From assembly GCF_002277955.1 (NCBI RefSeq), contig NZ_CP018477.1, positions 1,364,001 through 1,428,000 of the forward strand: a stretch of 64,000 bases of DNA. Direction: 5' to 3'. The stretch comes from Thermogutta terrifontis (GTDB taxonomy: Bacteria; Planctomycetota; Planctomycetia; Pirellulales; Thermoguttaceae). This document shows positions 1-7,913 of this stretch, piece after piece. The number at the start of each line of letters is the position of its first letter. Within the stretch, counting starts at the first letter, position 1. A program made the position numbers and the translations under genes. The notes under the pieces were generated by a model. That model worked only from the letters and a program-made list of their open reading frames with translations, had not been told where the DNA came from and ran no database searches.

Positions 1-2781
1 CAGACGCAGCCCTCCCAGCCGCCGCCCGCCGAAGGACAGCCGCAACCACCGGCCCCCGGTGCGGAGCAGGCCCCGGGTGCGGAGACGCCCGCCGGAGGAG
101 GCGGTCTTGTTGGACCGGTCCAGATTGAATACCTCGAGGGACTGGACGTGCTGGTGATCCGGGGTAATCGGCGGGACGTGGAACGGGTGATGCAGATCAT
201 CCGGCAAATCGAAGAACTCAGTGTGGAGACCGAACCGGAAATCCGCGTGGTGCTCCTCCGCCACGTGGACTGCGAGGCCCTGTTGACGATCCTCAACCAG
301 GTTTATCAGGCCGTGTATGCCGCTCGACGCGGCCCCATCACCATGATCGCCCTGGTCAAACCCAACGCCATTCTTCTGGTGGGGCGTCAGGAAGCCATTC
401 GCACCGTCCTGGAGCTCATCGGGAAGCTGGATCGGCCTGTTTCACCCGAAACCGAATTCAAAGTGTTCCCGCTCAAGCACGCCTCGGCTACCACGGTGGA
501 GCAACGGCTGACGACCTTTTATCAGAACCGAGGAGGTTTGGGAACAAGGATTCTCATCACGTCGGACTTCCGGTCCAACACGGTGATCGTCAAGGCATCT
601 CCTCGGGATATGCTCGAAATCGAGCAAATGATCGCCAAGCTGGACGTGCCCACCACCGAGGCGGTCAATGAAATCCGCGTGTTCACGCTGAAAAACTCGC
701 TGGCCAGTGAACTGGCCACGGTTCTGCAACAGGCCATATCAGCCACAGGCGCGGCAGGAGCGCTTCGACAGACGGCGACCGGTCAGGTGACCACAGCACA
801 GGCGGCAGGGCAGCAGCAGCAGCAGGAAATCCGCTCCACCCGGCTGCGGTTCCTCACCGTCGATACCGAAGGCAAACAGTTGCTCGAATCGGGGATCGTG
901 ACGGATGTGCGGATTACCGCTGACGTGCGTGCCAATGCTCTGGTAGTGTCTGCTCCTTCCGACAGCATGCCCCTCATTGCCGCTCTTATCGCGGAACTCG
1001 ATCGGCTCCCGTCGGCGGAAGCCCAGGTTAAAGTGTTCACGATCGTCAACGGAGATGCCCAGGCCCTGGCCGATATGTTGCAGACCCTGTTTGGGCAAAC
1101 GCTCACAGTGACTGCGGGAGCCGCCGGCGCAGCCGCTCAGCCGGCTTACCGAACAGGGGCACAAGAGGGCGAAAGCTCCCTGATTCCCTTGCGATTTGCC
1201 GTGGACGTGCGGACCAATAGCATCATCGCCAGCGGATCAGCGGGTGATCTGGCCGTCGTGGAAGCCATTCTCCTCAGGCTTGACGAATCGGAAATTATCA
1301 AGCGAAAGACGGAGGTATTCCGCCTGAAAAATGCCCCGGCCAACGATGTGGCCAGCGCCATCAACACCTATCTGACGAATGAGCGGCAGGTCCGCCAGTT
1401 AAACGTCAATGCCTTCAGCACGTTTGAGTTCCTGAGCAAAGAAGTCGTCATCGTTCCGGAGCCGGTGAGCAACAGCCTCATCGTCAGCGCCACGCCGGAA
1501 TACTACGACCAAATCGTGGAAATCATCACGCGGCTTGATGAGCGGCCGCCCATGGTCCTCATCCAGGTGCTCATTGCCGAAGTGCAACTGAGCAACACGG
1601 ACGAGTTCGGCATTGAGCTGGGTATTCAGGACCCGATCCTCTTCAACCGCAGCGTTGCCGGGGTGCCGGGATTCCTCTTCAACAGCACAGGTCCGCTGGG
1701 TAACAACACCTCCGCGCCATCGCCGGATGTGGTCGGTGCCCAGGCGATCTCCAACTTCGGGGTCGGCCGTGGGAATTCCACGCTCGGTTTCGGCGGTATG
1801 GTGCTTTCTGCATCCAGCGAAGCGGTGAGCGTATTGATCCGCGCACTCCGTCAGCAACGCCGGTTGGACGTTCTCAGCCGGCCGCAGGTCATGGCCCTGG
1901 ACAATCAGCCGGCCTTCGTCCAGGTTGGTCAGCAGGTTCCCACGATTACCGGAACTTCTGTGACGCAGAACGTGCAGGTGAACAGCGTGAGTTTCACCAA
2001 CACCGGTCTGATCCTCCTGGTTCGCCCGCGGATCAGTCCCGATGGTCAGGTGGTGATGGAGATCAATGCGGAAAAATCCGATGTCGGTCCCGAGTCTGAA
2101 GGGATACCGATTTCGGTCTCTGCTGCCGGGCAGGTCATTCGCTCGCCGCGAATCAACACCACGCGTGCCCAGACTACGGTCAGCGCGGCCGATGGTCAGA
2201 CAATCATCCTGGCCGGGCTGATTACCAAGAGCCGGTCGGTGACTAACCGGAGAATCCCTGGACTGAGTGATATTCCCATCCTGCGACATTTCTTCCGCTA
2301 CGACATTGACGAATCCTCGCGGTCCGAGTTGCTAATTATTCTCACGCCACACGTGGTCCGATCCGAAGAGGACATCGAGCGTGTGAAACAGATCGAAGCC
2401 GCCCGGATGCACTGGTGTCTGGCGGATGTGGTGGCGCTTCACGACGGCATGGCCCCGCCCGCTACAGGCAGCGTCGAACAGGGGCCCATGCCCACACCGG
2501 CAACCCCCAGCACCGAACGGCAGGAGGTGATTCCCACGCCCGCACCTTCGGGAGCGCAACCCACGCAGCCGATGAACGATGCACAAAGCCAGTTTAGCCC
2601 GTCGCCCATCCTGGGAGCTCCCGTTCCAACGCCTGGCTATGGGACGCCGACCGAACAGGTGGGTGTCAGCCATATCTCCGATAGTGCCCCGGCCGATCCT
2701 TCCAATCCATTTCGGCAGGAAACTGGTGCGTCTGCCGGTGCTACAAGAACACGCCCAACGGGATCGCCATCGGGACGATAG
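1..2781 (+). CDS. Secretin (GspD/PulD-type outer-membrane channel), 5' truncated
   Basis: The reading frame is open from base 1 (Gln/Pro-rich linker, then IEYLEGLDVLVIRG), so the gene starts left of the window; the GTG at 148 is internal. About 926 residues are visible. At least five repeated secretin N-type modules (xVFxLKNAxAxxVAxxL pattern: RVVLLRHVD, KVFPLKHAS, RVFTLKNSL, KVFTIVNGD, EVFRLKNAP) precede the secretin channel domain, which carries VLIQVLIAEVQL, DVLSRPQVMALDNQPA, the VGQQVPTITG segment and the family signature IPGLSDIPILRHFF. The C-terminal 130 residues are Pro/Thr-rich and low complexity. Secretins form the outer-membrane gate of type II secretion or type IV pilus machines; which one cannot be told without the upstream genes. 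The number of N modules is higher than in classical GspD (N0-N3), as seen in planctomycete secretins. Confidence 0.93.
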   Translation, partial: QTQPSQPPPAEGQPQPPAPGAEQAPGAETPAGGGGLVGPVQIEYLEGLDVLVIRGNRRDVERVMQIIRQIEELSVETEPEIRVVLLRHVDCEALLTILNQVYQAVYAARRGPITMIALVKPNAILLVGRQEAIRTVLELIGKLDRPVSPETEFKVFPLKHASATTVEQRLTTFYQNRGGLGTRILITSDFRSNTVIVKASPRDMLEIEQMIAKLDVPTTEAVNEIRVFTLKNSLASELATVLQQAISATGAAGALRQTATGQVTTAQAAGQQQQQEIRSTRLRFLTVDTEGKQLLESGIVTDVRITADVRANALVVSAPSDSMPLIAALIAELDRLPSAEAQVKVFTIVNGDAQALADMLQTLFGQTLTVTAGAAGAAAQPAYRTGAQEGESSLIPLRFAVDVRTNSIIASGSAGDLAVVEAILLRLDESEIIKRKTEVFRLKNAPANDVASAINTYLTNERQVRQLNVNAFSTFEFLSKEVVIVPEPVSNSLIVSATPEYYDQIVEIITRLDERPPMVLIQVLIAEVQLSNTDEFGIELGIQDPILFNRSVAGVPGFLFNSTGPLGNNTSAPSPDVVGAQAISNFGVGRGNSTLGFGGMVLSASSEAVSVLIRALRQQRRLDVLSRPQVMALDNQPAFVQVGQQVPTITGTSVTQNVQVNSVSFTNTGLILLVRPRISPDGQVVMEINAEKSDVGPESEGIPISVSAAGQVIRSPRINTTRAQTTVSAADGQTIILAGLITKSRSVTNRRIPGLSDIPILRHFFRYDIDESSRSELLIILTPHVVRSEEDIERVKQIEAARMHWCLADVVALHDGMAPPATGSVEQGPMPTPATPSTERQEVIPTPAPSGAQPTQPMNDAQSQFSPSPILGAPVPTPGYGTPTEQVGVSHISDSAPADPSNPFRQETGASAGATRTRPTGSPSGR

Positions 2782-2839
2782 GACGGCACATCCAAGGACG
2801 TCGGCATAACGGAAATCCGGGATACGGAGATCGACACAT

Positions 2840-4066
2840 ATGCGGTGGAATTGGCAAGGAAGCAAAACCCCAACCCCGGATGGAACCGTCAGCGAGAAGC
2901 CGGGGGCACAAACCGGGAATTTGCCGCTCTGGATTTGCACCCTCGCGGCCCTTCCGGCTTTGGCGGTTGGGTGCGCGCGGTTCGACCTGCGGCGGAATAT
3001 TCCCTGGCAGGAGGCTTCCGATAAGCCAGTGCAGTCCGTCGTGGTGTTCTGGACAGAAGCGCTCATCGAACGCCGTTCCGGCCCCCCTTATCGGGGATTC
3101 GGCGGTCGCGTTTATTTTTACCCGGCCGACATGAGTCGCCCCATGAAAGTACGGGGAACCTTGGTCGTCTATGCCTTTGACGACAATTTACCACCGCCCG
3201 AGAACCTGAAGCCCGTGCGGAAATTTGTCTTCACCAATGAGCAACTGGAAAAGGTTTACTCGGACTCCAAACTGGGACCGTCCTACAACATCCTGATTCC
3301 CTGGGATGAATTTTCCCCCAAAGCCCAGCGAATCAGCCTCATCGCCCGGTTTATTCCGGAAAATGGTCCATCGGTGGTCAGCGAGCAGGCGAGGGTTTTC
3401 CTCCCCGGTTTGGATTCTTCCTTTCTAGCCGGGCAAACAAGCCAGAATGGGGCAGCAGCGCAACCCACGGCTCAACACAAGGTCGTTCAGGACCGTGCGG
3501 TCGTGCCGACTTCTACAACACAAAGCGGGACAAGTGGATCGGCCGGAGTCATCCCGGCCGCTGGGACGGCTGCCCGGGAAAGTAAGGCTTCGTCCACGTC
3601 GGACAATCCCGAAGCTGAACGGGGTCAGTCTGACAACGGTGCAACGGCGCGACGGCGGATGCAGACGTTAACTTTGAACCTTTCGCGTCACGGGCAGGTG
3701 GGTCCAACCGGTCCCACCATTTCGGAGAACGATGGATCTGTTACGTCGCCCCCGGGCCGGGCATCATCCACCCTCGAATCCGCGTCACCGGCCAATGTGC
3801 TCCCAGGATCGCAGAACAGTGACCAGGAGGCAAAAGCAAACGGGGAAAGAACCCCCCGACCTGGAGAGCGTCAATTTCACCGCTGGTCGCCACCGGGAAG
3901 CCCGCTCACGTACTCCCCGCCGGAAGCTCCCGTCAGTCCGGGGACGCTTATTGGCCGGTTGGGCCAGCAACCACCAGTTCGTTCTGAACTTTATCAATTC
4001 CCGGCTCCAGTAGGAGCAACCGTTCCAGCACAAGCCGATCAATCGCTGAGGGAACCGTCCCCTTGA
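2840..4066 (+). CDS. Putative lipoprotein, unknown function
   Basis: A 408-residue protein starting 58 bases after the secretin stop, so probably co-transcribed with it. A hydrophobic stretch at about residues 29-43 ends in a lipobox-like LAVGC, suggesting export and lipidation. Residues about 60-190 form a compact region (SVVVFWTEALIERR, FGGRVYFYP, GTLVVYAFDD) followed by a long Ser/Pro/Gly-rich disordered tail. I do not recognise a named domain. Position next to the secretin suggests a possible accessory role at the outer membrane (inference). The last 119 bases overlap the 3' end of the convergent BON gene. Confidence 0.75.
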   Translation: MRWNWQGSKTPTPDGTVSEKPGAQTGNLPLWICTLAALPALAVGCARFDLRRNIPWQEASDKPVQSVVVFWTEALIERRSGPPYRGFGGRVYFYPADMSRPMKVRGTLVVYAFDDNLPPPENLKPVRKFVFTNEQLEKVYSDSKLGPSYNILIPWDEFSPKAQRISLIARFIPENGPSVVSEQARVFLPGLDSSFLAGQTSQNGAAAQPTAQHKVVQDRAVVPTSTTQSGTSGSAGVIPAAGTAARESKASSTSDNPEAERGQSDNGATARRRMQTLTLNLSRHGQVGPTGPTISENDGSVTSPPGRASSTLESASPANVLPGSQNSDQEAKANGERTPRPGERQFHRWSPPGSPLTYSPPEAPVSPGTLIGRLGQQPPVRSELYQFPAPVGATVPAQADQSLREPSP

Positions 4067-4757
4067 GGATCGCCGTCCGGCCTTCGACGGCCACCTGAAT
4101 ATTGGGCGGAGTGCCGTTGGCCAATCGCTGGCTGGTGACCCGCGAAACCAGGGCCGTCAATTCCTGCGACACCGTTTGAGATGCCGGTTGCGGGGCGCTG
4201 AATCCCACCCGAAGTGCGGAGGGAATAATATCCCGTTGCGTGCGACCGCGTCCCGCAGTTCCAAATCGCGAGGAGGTACGAGAACCCAGCGTGGATCGGT
4301 TGGAACCCAAAAGGCTGCTGCCACCTAGAAGCGACGTGCCCAGGGTGCTCCGCCCCAACGTGGAAAGAGAGCCGCGACTTGTCAACCCGGAAGTCATGCC
4401 GGAACGGCTTGTCCCGGTGCCCTGCACACTCAGCGGATTAAACGCCTCGGAAGCCTCCGCCCCGACGAAGGTATCCGAGCTTCCAAAGAGTTGCTCCGCC
4501 ATGTTGACGGACTGAATATTCATGAATTGGCCGCTGGTAATGGGAATGGAAGTTGAGGTGCCTAACCCCGTACTGGCCCGATTGCTCCCGGAAATCCGCG
4601 TGCTGGTGCCCGGCGTGAGACTGCTTCCCAGAGTTTGCGAGGTGCCAAAGAGGCTACTCCCCGTCGTCTGTGCGAAGGTGCTCGGTAATCCGGTCATAAC
4701 GCCGAAAAGCATGACAAATCCCAGAACAGCCGTGGCAAAAAGTTTGGATCGCTTCAT
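3948..4757 (-). CDS. Exported BON-domain protein
   Basis: The first in-frame ATG is at 4763, but AGGGAG sits 8 bases before the ATG at 4757 (MKRSKLFATAVLGF), which gives a normal signal peptide ending near TFAQ. The middle of the protein is Ser/Thr/Gly-rich low complexity with repeated SLLGS and TLGTS motifs. The last about 65 residues resemble a BON domain (VAVEGRTAILKGTVPS, RLVLERLLLLEPGI, VQNELVV). BON domains occur in periplasmic and membrane-associated proteins and may bind lipid or other envelope components. The gene is convergent with the lipoprotein gene and shares its terminal coding sequence with it in antisense. Confidence 0.75.
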   Translation of the reverse strand: MKRSKLFATAVLGFVMLFGVMTGLPSTFAQTTGSSLFGTSQTLGSSLTPGTSTRISGSNRASTGLGTSTSIPITSGQFMNIQSVNMAEQLFGSSDTFVGAEASEAFNPLSVQGTGTSRSGMTSGLTSRGSLSTLGRSTLGTSLLGGSSLLGSNRSTLGSRTSSRFGTAGRGRTQRDIIPSALRVGFSAPQPASQTVSQELTALVSRVTSQRLANGTPPNIQVAVEGRTAILKGTVPSAIDRLVLERLLLLEPGIDKVQNELVVAGPTGQ

Positions 4758-5049
4758 GACCATTACTCCCTAAGCCCACCAGGTGGGAGTCGCAAGTGAT
4801 AGTTTATCCCCCCATTCATCCTATTGCGTACCGTCGGCGTGGTCGAATCCCTCGCCGGACGGCATTAGTTGGTCGTCTTGCGGCTTTTGGTGATCCCAGC
4901 GGCCATATTCCAGCCTGCTAAGATATCGTCGAGCAATGGCCAAGCCGTTGGAGGAACTCCCATAAGATTAAACAACCGGCACGTCCCACGAGACCGGCCC
5001 AGGACTGCGCGAGGATTTGGAGCCCGTGCTCGGCGTTGTCAGTTTGATC

Positions 5050-5568
5050 TCAACACTTGTTTGCTCCAGAGTAGTGATGCCAAATTGATATCATTTTCCC
5101 GGCCACCTGACGGTAATGTTCCCCCAAAGGCCTTAGAATGACGCGGCGGGTGGACGAATCCACGATGCTCAGCTCTACATCCAGCCGATCGGGGGGAAGC
5201 ACGTCCGCCACCCTGTCCGCCCATTCCACAACGCAGATACCCGGCCTTTGGAGGTATTCCTCCACCCCCAATTCGAGAAATTCTTCGCTGTCTTTGAGGC
5301 GATAGACGTCAAAATGAAAAACGGGTATCTTACCGGGGTATTCATGAATGAGCACAAAGGTGGGACTGATGACGGCCGCCTCGGCCACTCCACACCCGCG
5401 GGCCAGCCCTTGCACAAATCTCGTCTTTCCCGACCCCAGCGGTCCAATCAGACCCACCAATGACGGGGGTGAGAGCAGCCCCGCCAGAAGCTCGCCGATT
5501 TTCCGAGTCGTTTCCTCACTGTTGGAAACGAAAATGTAGTCCGCTTTCGTGGCTGGATTGTCTGACAT
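5050..5568 (-). CDS. tsaE: tRNA threonylcarbamoyladenosine biosynthesis ATPase TsaE
   Basis: TsaE is the P-loop ATPase that works with TsaB/TsaD in making the t6A37 modification of ANN-decoding tRNAs. The start is set at MSDNPATK (ATG 5566-5568), giving 172 residues; an upstream in-frame extension exists but would overlap thiL and has no family counterpart. Walker A GPLGSGKT is at residues 42-49, followed by ISPTFVLIHEY, the HFDVYRL motif and GICVVEWADR, all typical of TsaE. It lies 79 bases downstream of thiL on the same strand, probably in one transcript. Confidence 0.93.
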   Translation of the reverse strand: MSDNPATKADYIFVSNSEETTRKIGELLAGLLSPPSLVGLIGPLGSGKTRFVQGLARGCGVAEAAVISPTFVLIHEYPGKIPVFHFDVYRLKDSEEFLELGVEEYLQRPGICVVEWADRVADVLPPDRLDVELSIVDSSTRRVILRPLGEHYRQVAGKMISIWHHYSGANKC

Positions 5569-5647
5569 CTGCTTTAAACACAAAGTCATCAAATCACGCC
5601 GGAAAACTGTCCATCTTATCCGCGGTCCATCACGATTGTGCGCCCCC

Positions 5648-6568
5648 TCAGGTGAATTTGTGCTCATAGCCCTTGGGCGGAAGAGCTGTTCGTTTTTTCC
5701 CTTTTTCCAACCAGAGCCCTTTCTCCGCAACAAACTCGCCAATGTCCGTGAGTTTAACGGAAAGGGGCTGATCCCTGAGCATGCGTTCCGCCTCGGCAGG
5801 CGGGACGGCCAGGATCAGCTCGAAGTCCTCCCCGTCGTAGAGTGCACGATCAAGCGGTTTCTGCTTGCCTTTTTCCAGCTTGACTATTCGGCAGGCAGCT
5901 TCCGATATGGGCACGCTATCGGCGTGAACAACGGCCCCACACCCGCTTTCCTGGGTCACCCGCCACAGATCGAGGGCCAGACCATCACTGACGTCAATCC
6001 CCGCGTGGACCTCATATGAGCGATACAGGAAAATAGCTTCCCAGACTCGGGGGGTGAAGGTCAGATGTTTGCCCAGTATGGATCCCCCAAAATCGCCCGT
6101 GACGATGATGCGGTCTCCCGGCCGGGCCCCGCTCCGGGAGAGCACGCCGCCAGGCGGCGGTAGGCCCAGAGCCGTGACACTGATGACCAAGGGACCATCC
6201 CAACTGTTTGTGTCTCCCCCCGCCACTGCGATTTGAAAGTCGCGGGCGAGCGGGAGCAGGCCCTCATAAAGTCGCTTCGCCAGTTCCATTCCGCCCTTTT
6301 GCGGCAGAACGAGCCCCACCACGCAAGCCTTCGGAGAAGCCGCCATAGCGGCGAGATCACTGAGGTTGACGGCAAGGGCCTTCCGCCCGATTTGCTCCGG
6401 CGAGGTCTGACTGCTGATGAAATCCACCCCGTCCATGAGAACGTCCGTCGTGATGACGCATTGCTGGATGTCAAGGTCGATCACCGCGGCGTCATCCCCG
6501 ATTCCGACGCGGACGCAGGGATATTTGGGTATCCGTTGACGGAAAAAGTTAATCAGCTCGAATTCCAT
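5648..6568 (-). CDS. thiL: Thiamine-monophosphate kinase ThiL
   Basis: ThiL phosphorylates thiamine monophosphate to thiamine pyrophosphate with ATP, the last step of cofactor synthesis in the cytoplasm. The protein has 306 residues, close to family length. Diagnostic motifs are VGIGDDAAVID near the N-terminus, TTDVLMDGVDF, NLSDLAAMAASPKA, VAGGDTNSW, VTGDFGGS, GIDVSDGLALDL and YDGEDFELILAV. It is the first gene of a thiL-tsaE pair. No strong Shine-Dalgarno sequence precedes the ATG. The 5' side is a long gap with hairpin repeats. Confidence 0.95.
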   Translation of the reverse strand: MEFELINFFRQRIPKYPCVRVGIGDDAAVIDLDIQQCVITTDVLMDGVDFISSQTSPEQIGRKALAVNLSDLAAMAASPKACVVGLVLPQKGGMELAKRLYEGLLPLARDFQIAVAGGDTNSWDGPLVISVTALGLPPPGGVLSRSGARPGDRIIVTGDFGGSILGKHLTFTPRVWEAIFLYRSYEVHAGIDVSDGLALDLWRVTQESGCGAVVHADSVPISEAACRIVKLEKGKQKPLDRALYDGEDFELILAVPPAEAERMLRDQPLSVKLTDIGEFVAEKGLWLEKGKKRTALPPKGYEHKFT

Positions 6569-6978
6569 AAACCGTCACTCAATCCGGAATGCAATCGCAC
6601 AACGGGCCCGTCGATTTCGCGGATCCTGCGTTTCTACGGTGCGGCAAAAAGCTGCCCTCATCCGGGAGTATTTCGCGTTCGCCGGCCGCCGTCGCGCCTG
6701 TTCCATCCTACGGATGACCCATCTTTAGGGACATTCCCGAAACTCCCTTTAGCTTACCGCATGACGTTCCCCTAGCGAAATACCCGCACCGTTGGAGAGC
6801 CTGCAGGTCCACCGAAAAAGGACTGGGACAACGGATTCTTTCGCAGGGCCGACTTTCCATCGTTTTCTCGGCGGCCTTAGCGGTACCATTCCCCATTTTG
6901 GGTGAAATATCCTCACTTTTCCTCCGCCGATACGGACGCGAACGTCCACGCGGGCTCAGCGCGAACGAGATTAAGCCC

Positions 6979-7068
6979 GGAGGGACCTCCTTGTCAGGTT
7001 GTCGGGTCCACTTTTCAACATTTGGATTGTCTATTGGGTTTCAACGGGCACGACAAGCATGTCCCTCC
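6979..7068 (+). repeat. Paired GGAG-foot hairpin element (family A), copy 1
   Basis: A 90-base element bounded by GGAGGGAC and, inverted, GTCCCTCC. Each end is a small hairpin with loop CTTGT (ACAAG on the other end) preceded by the foot GGAG. The left stem is degraded (GGACCTC against CAGGTTG). The right one is GGACATG against CGTGCCC. Confidence 0.65.
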
Positions 7069-7080
7069 GAAGCATTTCTC

Positions 7081-7107
7081 GGAGGGCCCCGCCTGTCAGG
7101 TCCGTTT
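7081..7107 (+). repeat. Degraded half element of family A
   Basis: GGAGGGCCCCGCCTGTCAGG, then TCCG, resembles the left end of family A, but the stem no longer pairs well. The expected right half is missing. A family B element begins 32 bases further on and may have replaced it. Confidence 0.45.
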
Positions 7108-7138
7108 GTCAACATTCGATATTCCATTGACTTCGGCA

Positions 7139-7185
7139 GGGACTGAAGTCCCGCGCCGAAAGCGGGGCTAAAGCCCCGCACTCCA
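7139..7185 (+). repeat. Double-hairpin element (family B), copy 1
   Basis: Two adjacent hairpins: GGGACTGAAGTCCC, then GCGGGGCTAAAGCCCCGC, separated by a short GCCGAA-type spacer and ending in ACTCCA. Read on the minus strand it starts TGGAGT followed by the GCGGGGC stem, so it also carries a GGAG foot. Confidence 0.7.
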
Positions 7186-7191
7186 CATCTC

Positions 7192-7273
7192 GGAGGGACC
7201 TGCTTGTTCAGGTCCGCCGTCCGACGTTCGATCATCCGTTCCCGTTCGTCGGGCACGACAAGCGTGCCCCTCC
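7192..7273 (+). repeat. Paired GGAG-foot hairpin element (family A), copy 2
   Basis: An 82-base element. Left end: foot GGAG, stem GGACCTG, loop CTTGTT, stem CAGGTCC. Right end on the opposite strand: foot GGAG, stem GGGCACG, loop CTTGT, stem CGTGCCC. The two stems differ in sequence but each is perfectly complementary. Confidence 0.75.
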
Positions 7274-7282
7274 ACTCCGAAG

Positions 7283-7310
7283 GTAGGGGCAATTCATGAA
7301 TTGCCCCTAC
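7283..7310. repeat. 28-base perfect palindrome (family C), copy 1
   Basis: A perfect palindrome with foot GTAG, half-site GGGCAATTCA and its exact mirror ending in CTAC. The same sequence recurs at 9946-9973, with close copies at 36248 and 44415. Confidence 0.85.
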
Positions 7311-7532
7311 AACACATCGCGCCCATGCCATCTCAGCGGTTTTAGCAGAGAGGGGGGATGCATCGGCGCGCCCGACTTGGCTCGGCCGGGCGAGTTGCAT
7401 ACGATTAGATGAACGTCTTCGCTCGGACACATGTTGGAATACGGGCCGAAGGCGTAAAGTATCCGAGTGCAAATTCCGATTTTGTCACTTTTGTGCGAAT
7501 GCAGAAAACTCGTAGCGGAGGTTGAGATCTTT

Positions 7533-7865
7533 ATGGCAGTGAGTCTGACCCCAGTAGCGGCATCAGAGATTAAACGCATCATTGAAGAGCAGAAACTCGA
7601 TTCCAATACTGTTCTGCGGATGGCGATCGGCGGGGGCGGATGCTCTGGGTTGCAGTATTCCCTTGGTTTTGATACGGAATACGATCCCAAGCTGGATTTT
7701 CGTTACGAATCGAACGGCATTTCCCTGGTTACCCGCAAGAAATACGCTCTTCACCTGGACGGCACAATTATCGATTTTGTGGACAGCCCGATGGGCCGCG
7801 GCTTCGTGATCAACAACCCCAATTATCCCCGTGGCGGTGGTTGCCCGGGCTGCGGCGGTCACTGA
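7533..7865 (+). CDS. HesB/IscA/ErpA-type iron-sulfur cluster assembly protein
   Basis: A-type carriers receive Fe-S clusters from the scaffold and deliver them to apoproteins. The start is set at MAVSLTPVAA (ATG 7533) because family members begin here and a GGAGGTTGAG-like Shine-Dalgarno site lies about 10 bases upstream; an in-frame extension to 7467 is unlikely. The protein has 110 residues. IGGGGCSGLQY holds the first ligand Cys (C37). The other two conserved cysteines are normally C-x-C near the end (CGCG), whereas here they are C104 and C107 in GGGCPGCGGH, a C-x2-C spacing. The gene stands alone, with no isc or suf neighbours. Confidence 0.9.
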   Translation: MAVSLTPVAASEIKRIIEEQKLDSNTVLRMAIGGGGCSGLQYSLGFDTEYDPKLDFRYESNGISLVTRKKYALHLDGTIIDFVDSPMGRGFVINNPNYPRGGGCPGCGGH

Positions 7866-7913
7866 CCGATTTGGGCCCGATCATTTTCCCCACGTCTCCG
7901 CCCAAATCGCATG

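Larger units (their letters stand above)
6569..7532. other. Gene-poor gap carrying a cluster of hairpin repeats
   Basis: No convincing gene is seen on either strand. From about 6979 to 7310 the DNA is almost entirely built of three short hairpin repeat families, listed separately. The part from 6569 to 6978 shows no recognisable element. The stretch 7311-7532 must hold the promoter of the downstream IscA-like gene, but I cannot pick boxes with confidence. Confidence 0.6.

Noticed and set aside
1399-2289. A 296-codon minus-strand frame inside the secretin gene
   Set aside because: It is antisense to a gene with strong family motifs, its translation has no recognisable domain and shows the His/Arg/Asp-rich bias expected from reading GC-rich coding DNA backwards.
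6979-7310. A CRISPR array
   Set aside because: Repeats are hairpins in mixed orientation with variable stems and no regular spacers or cas genes, so they do not form a CRISPR array.
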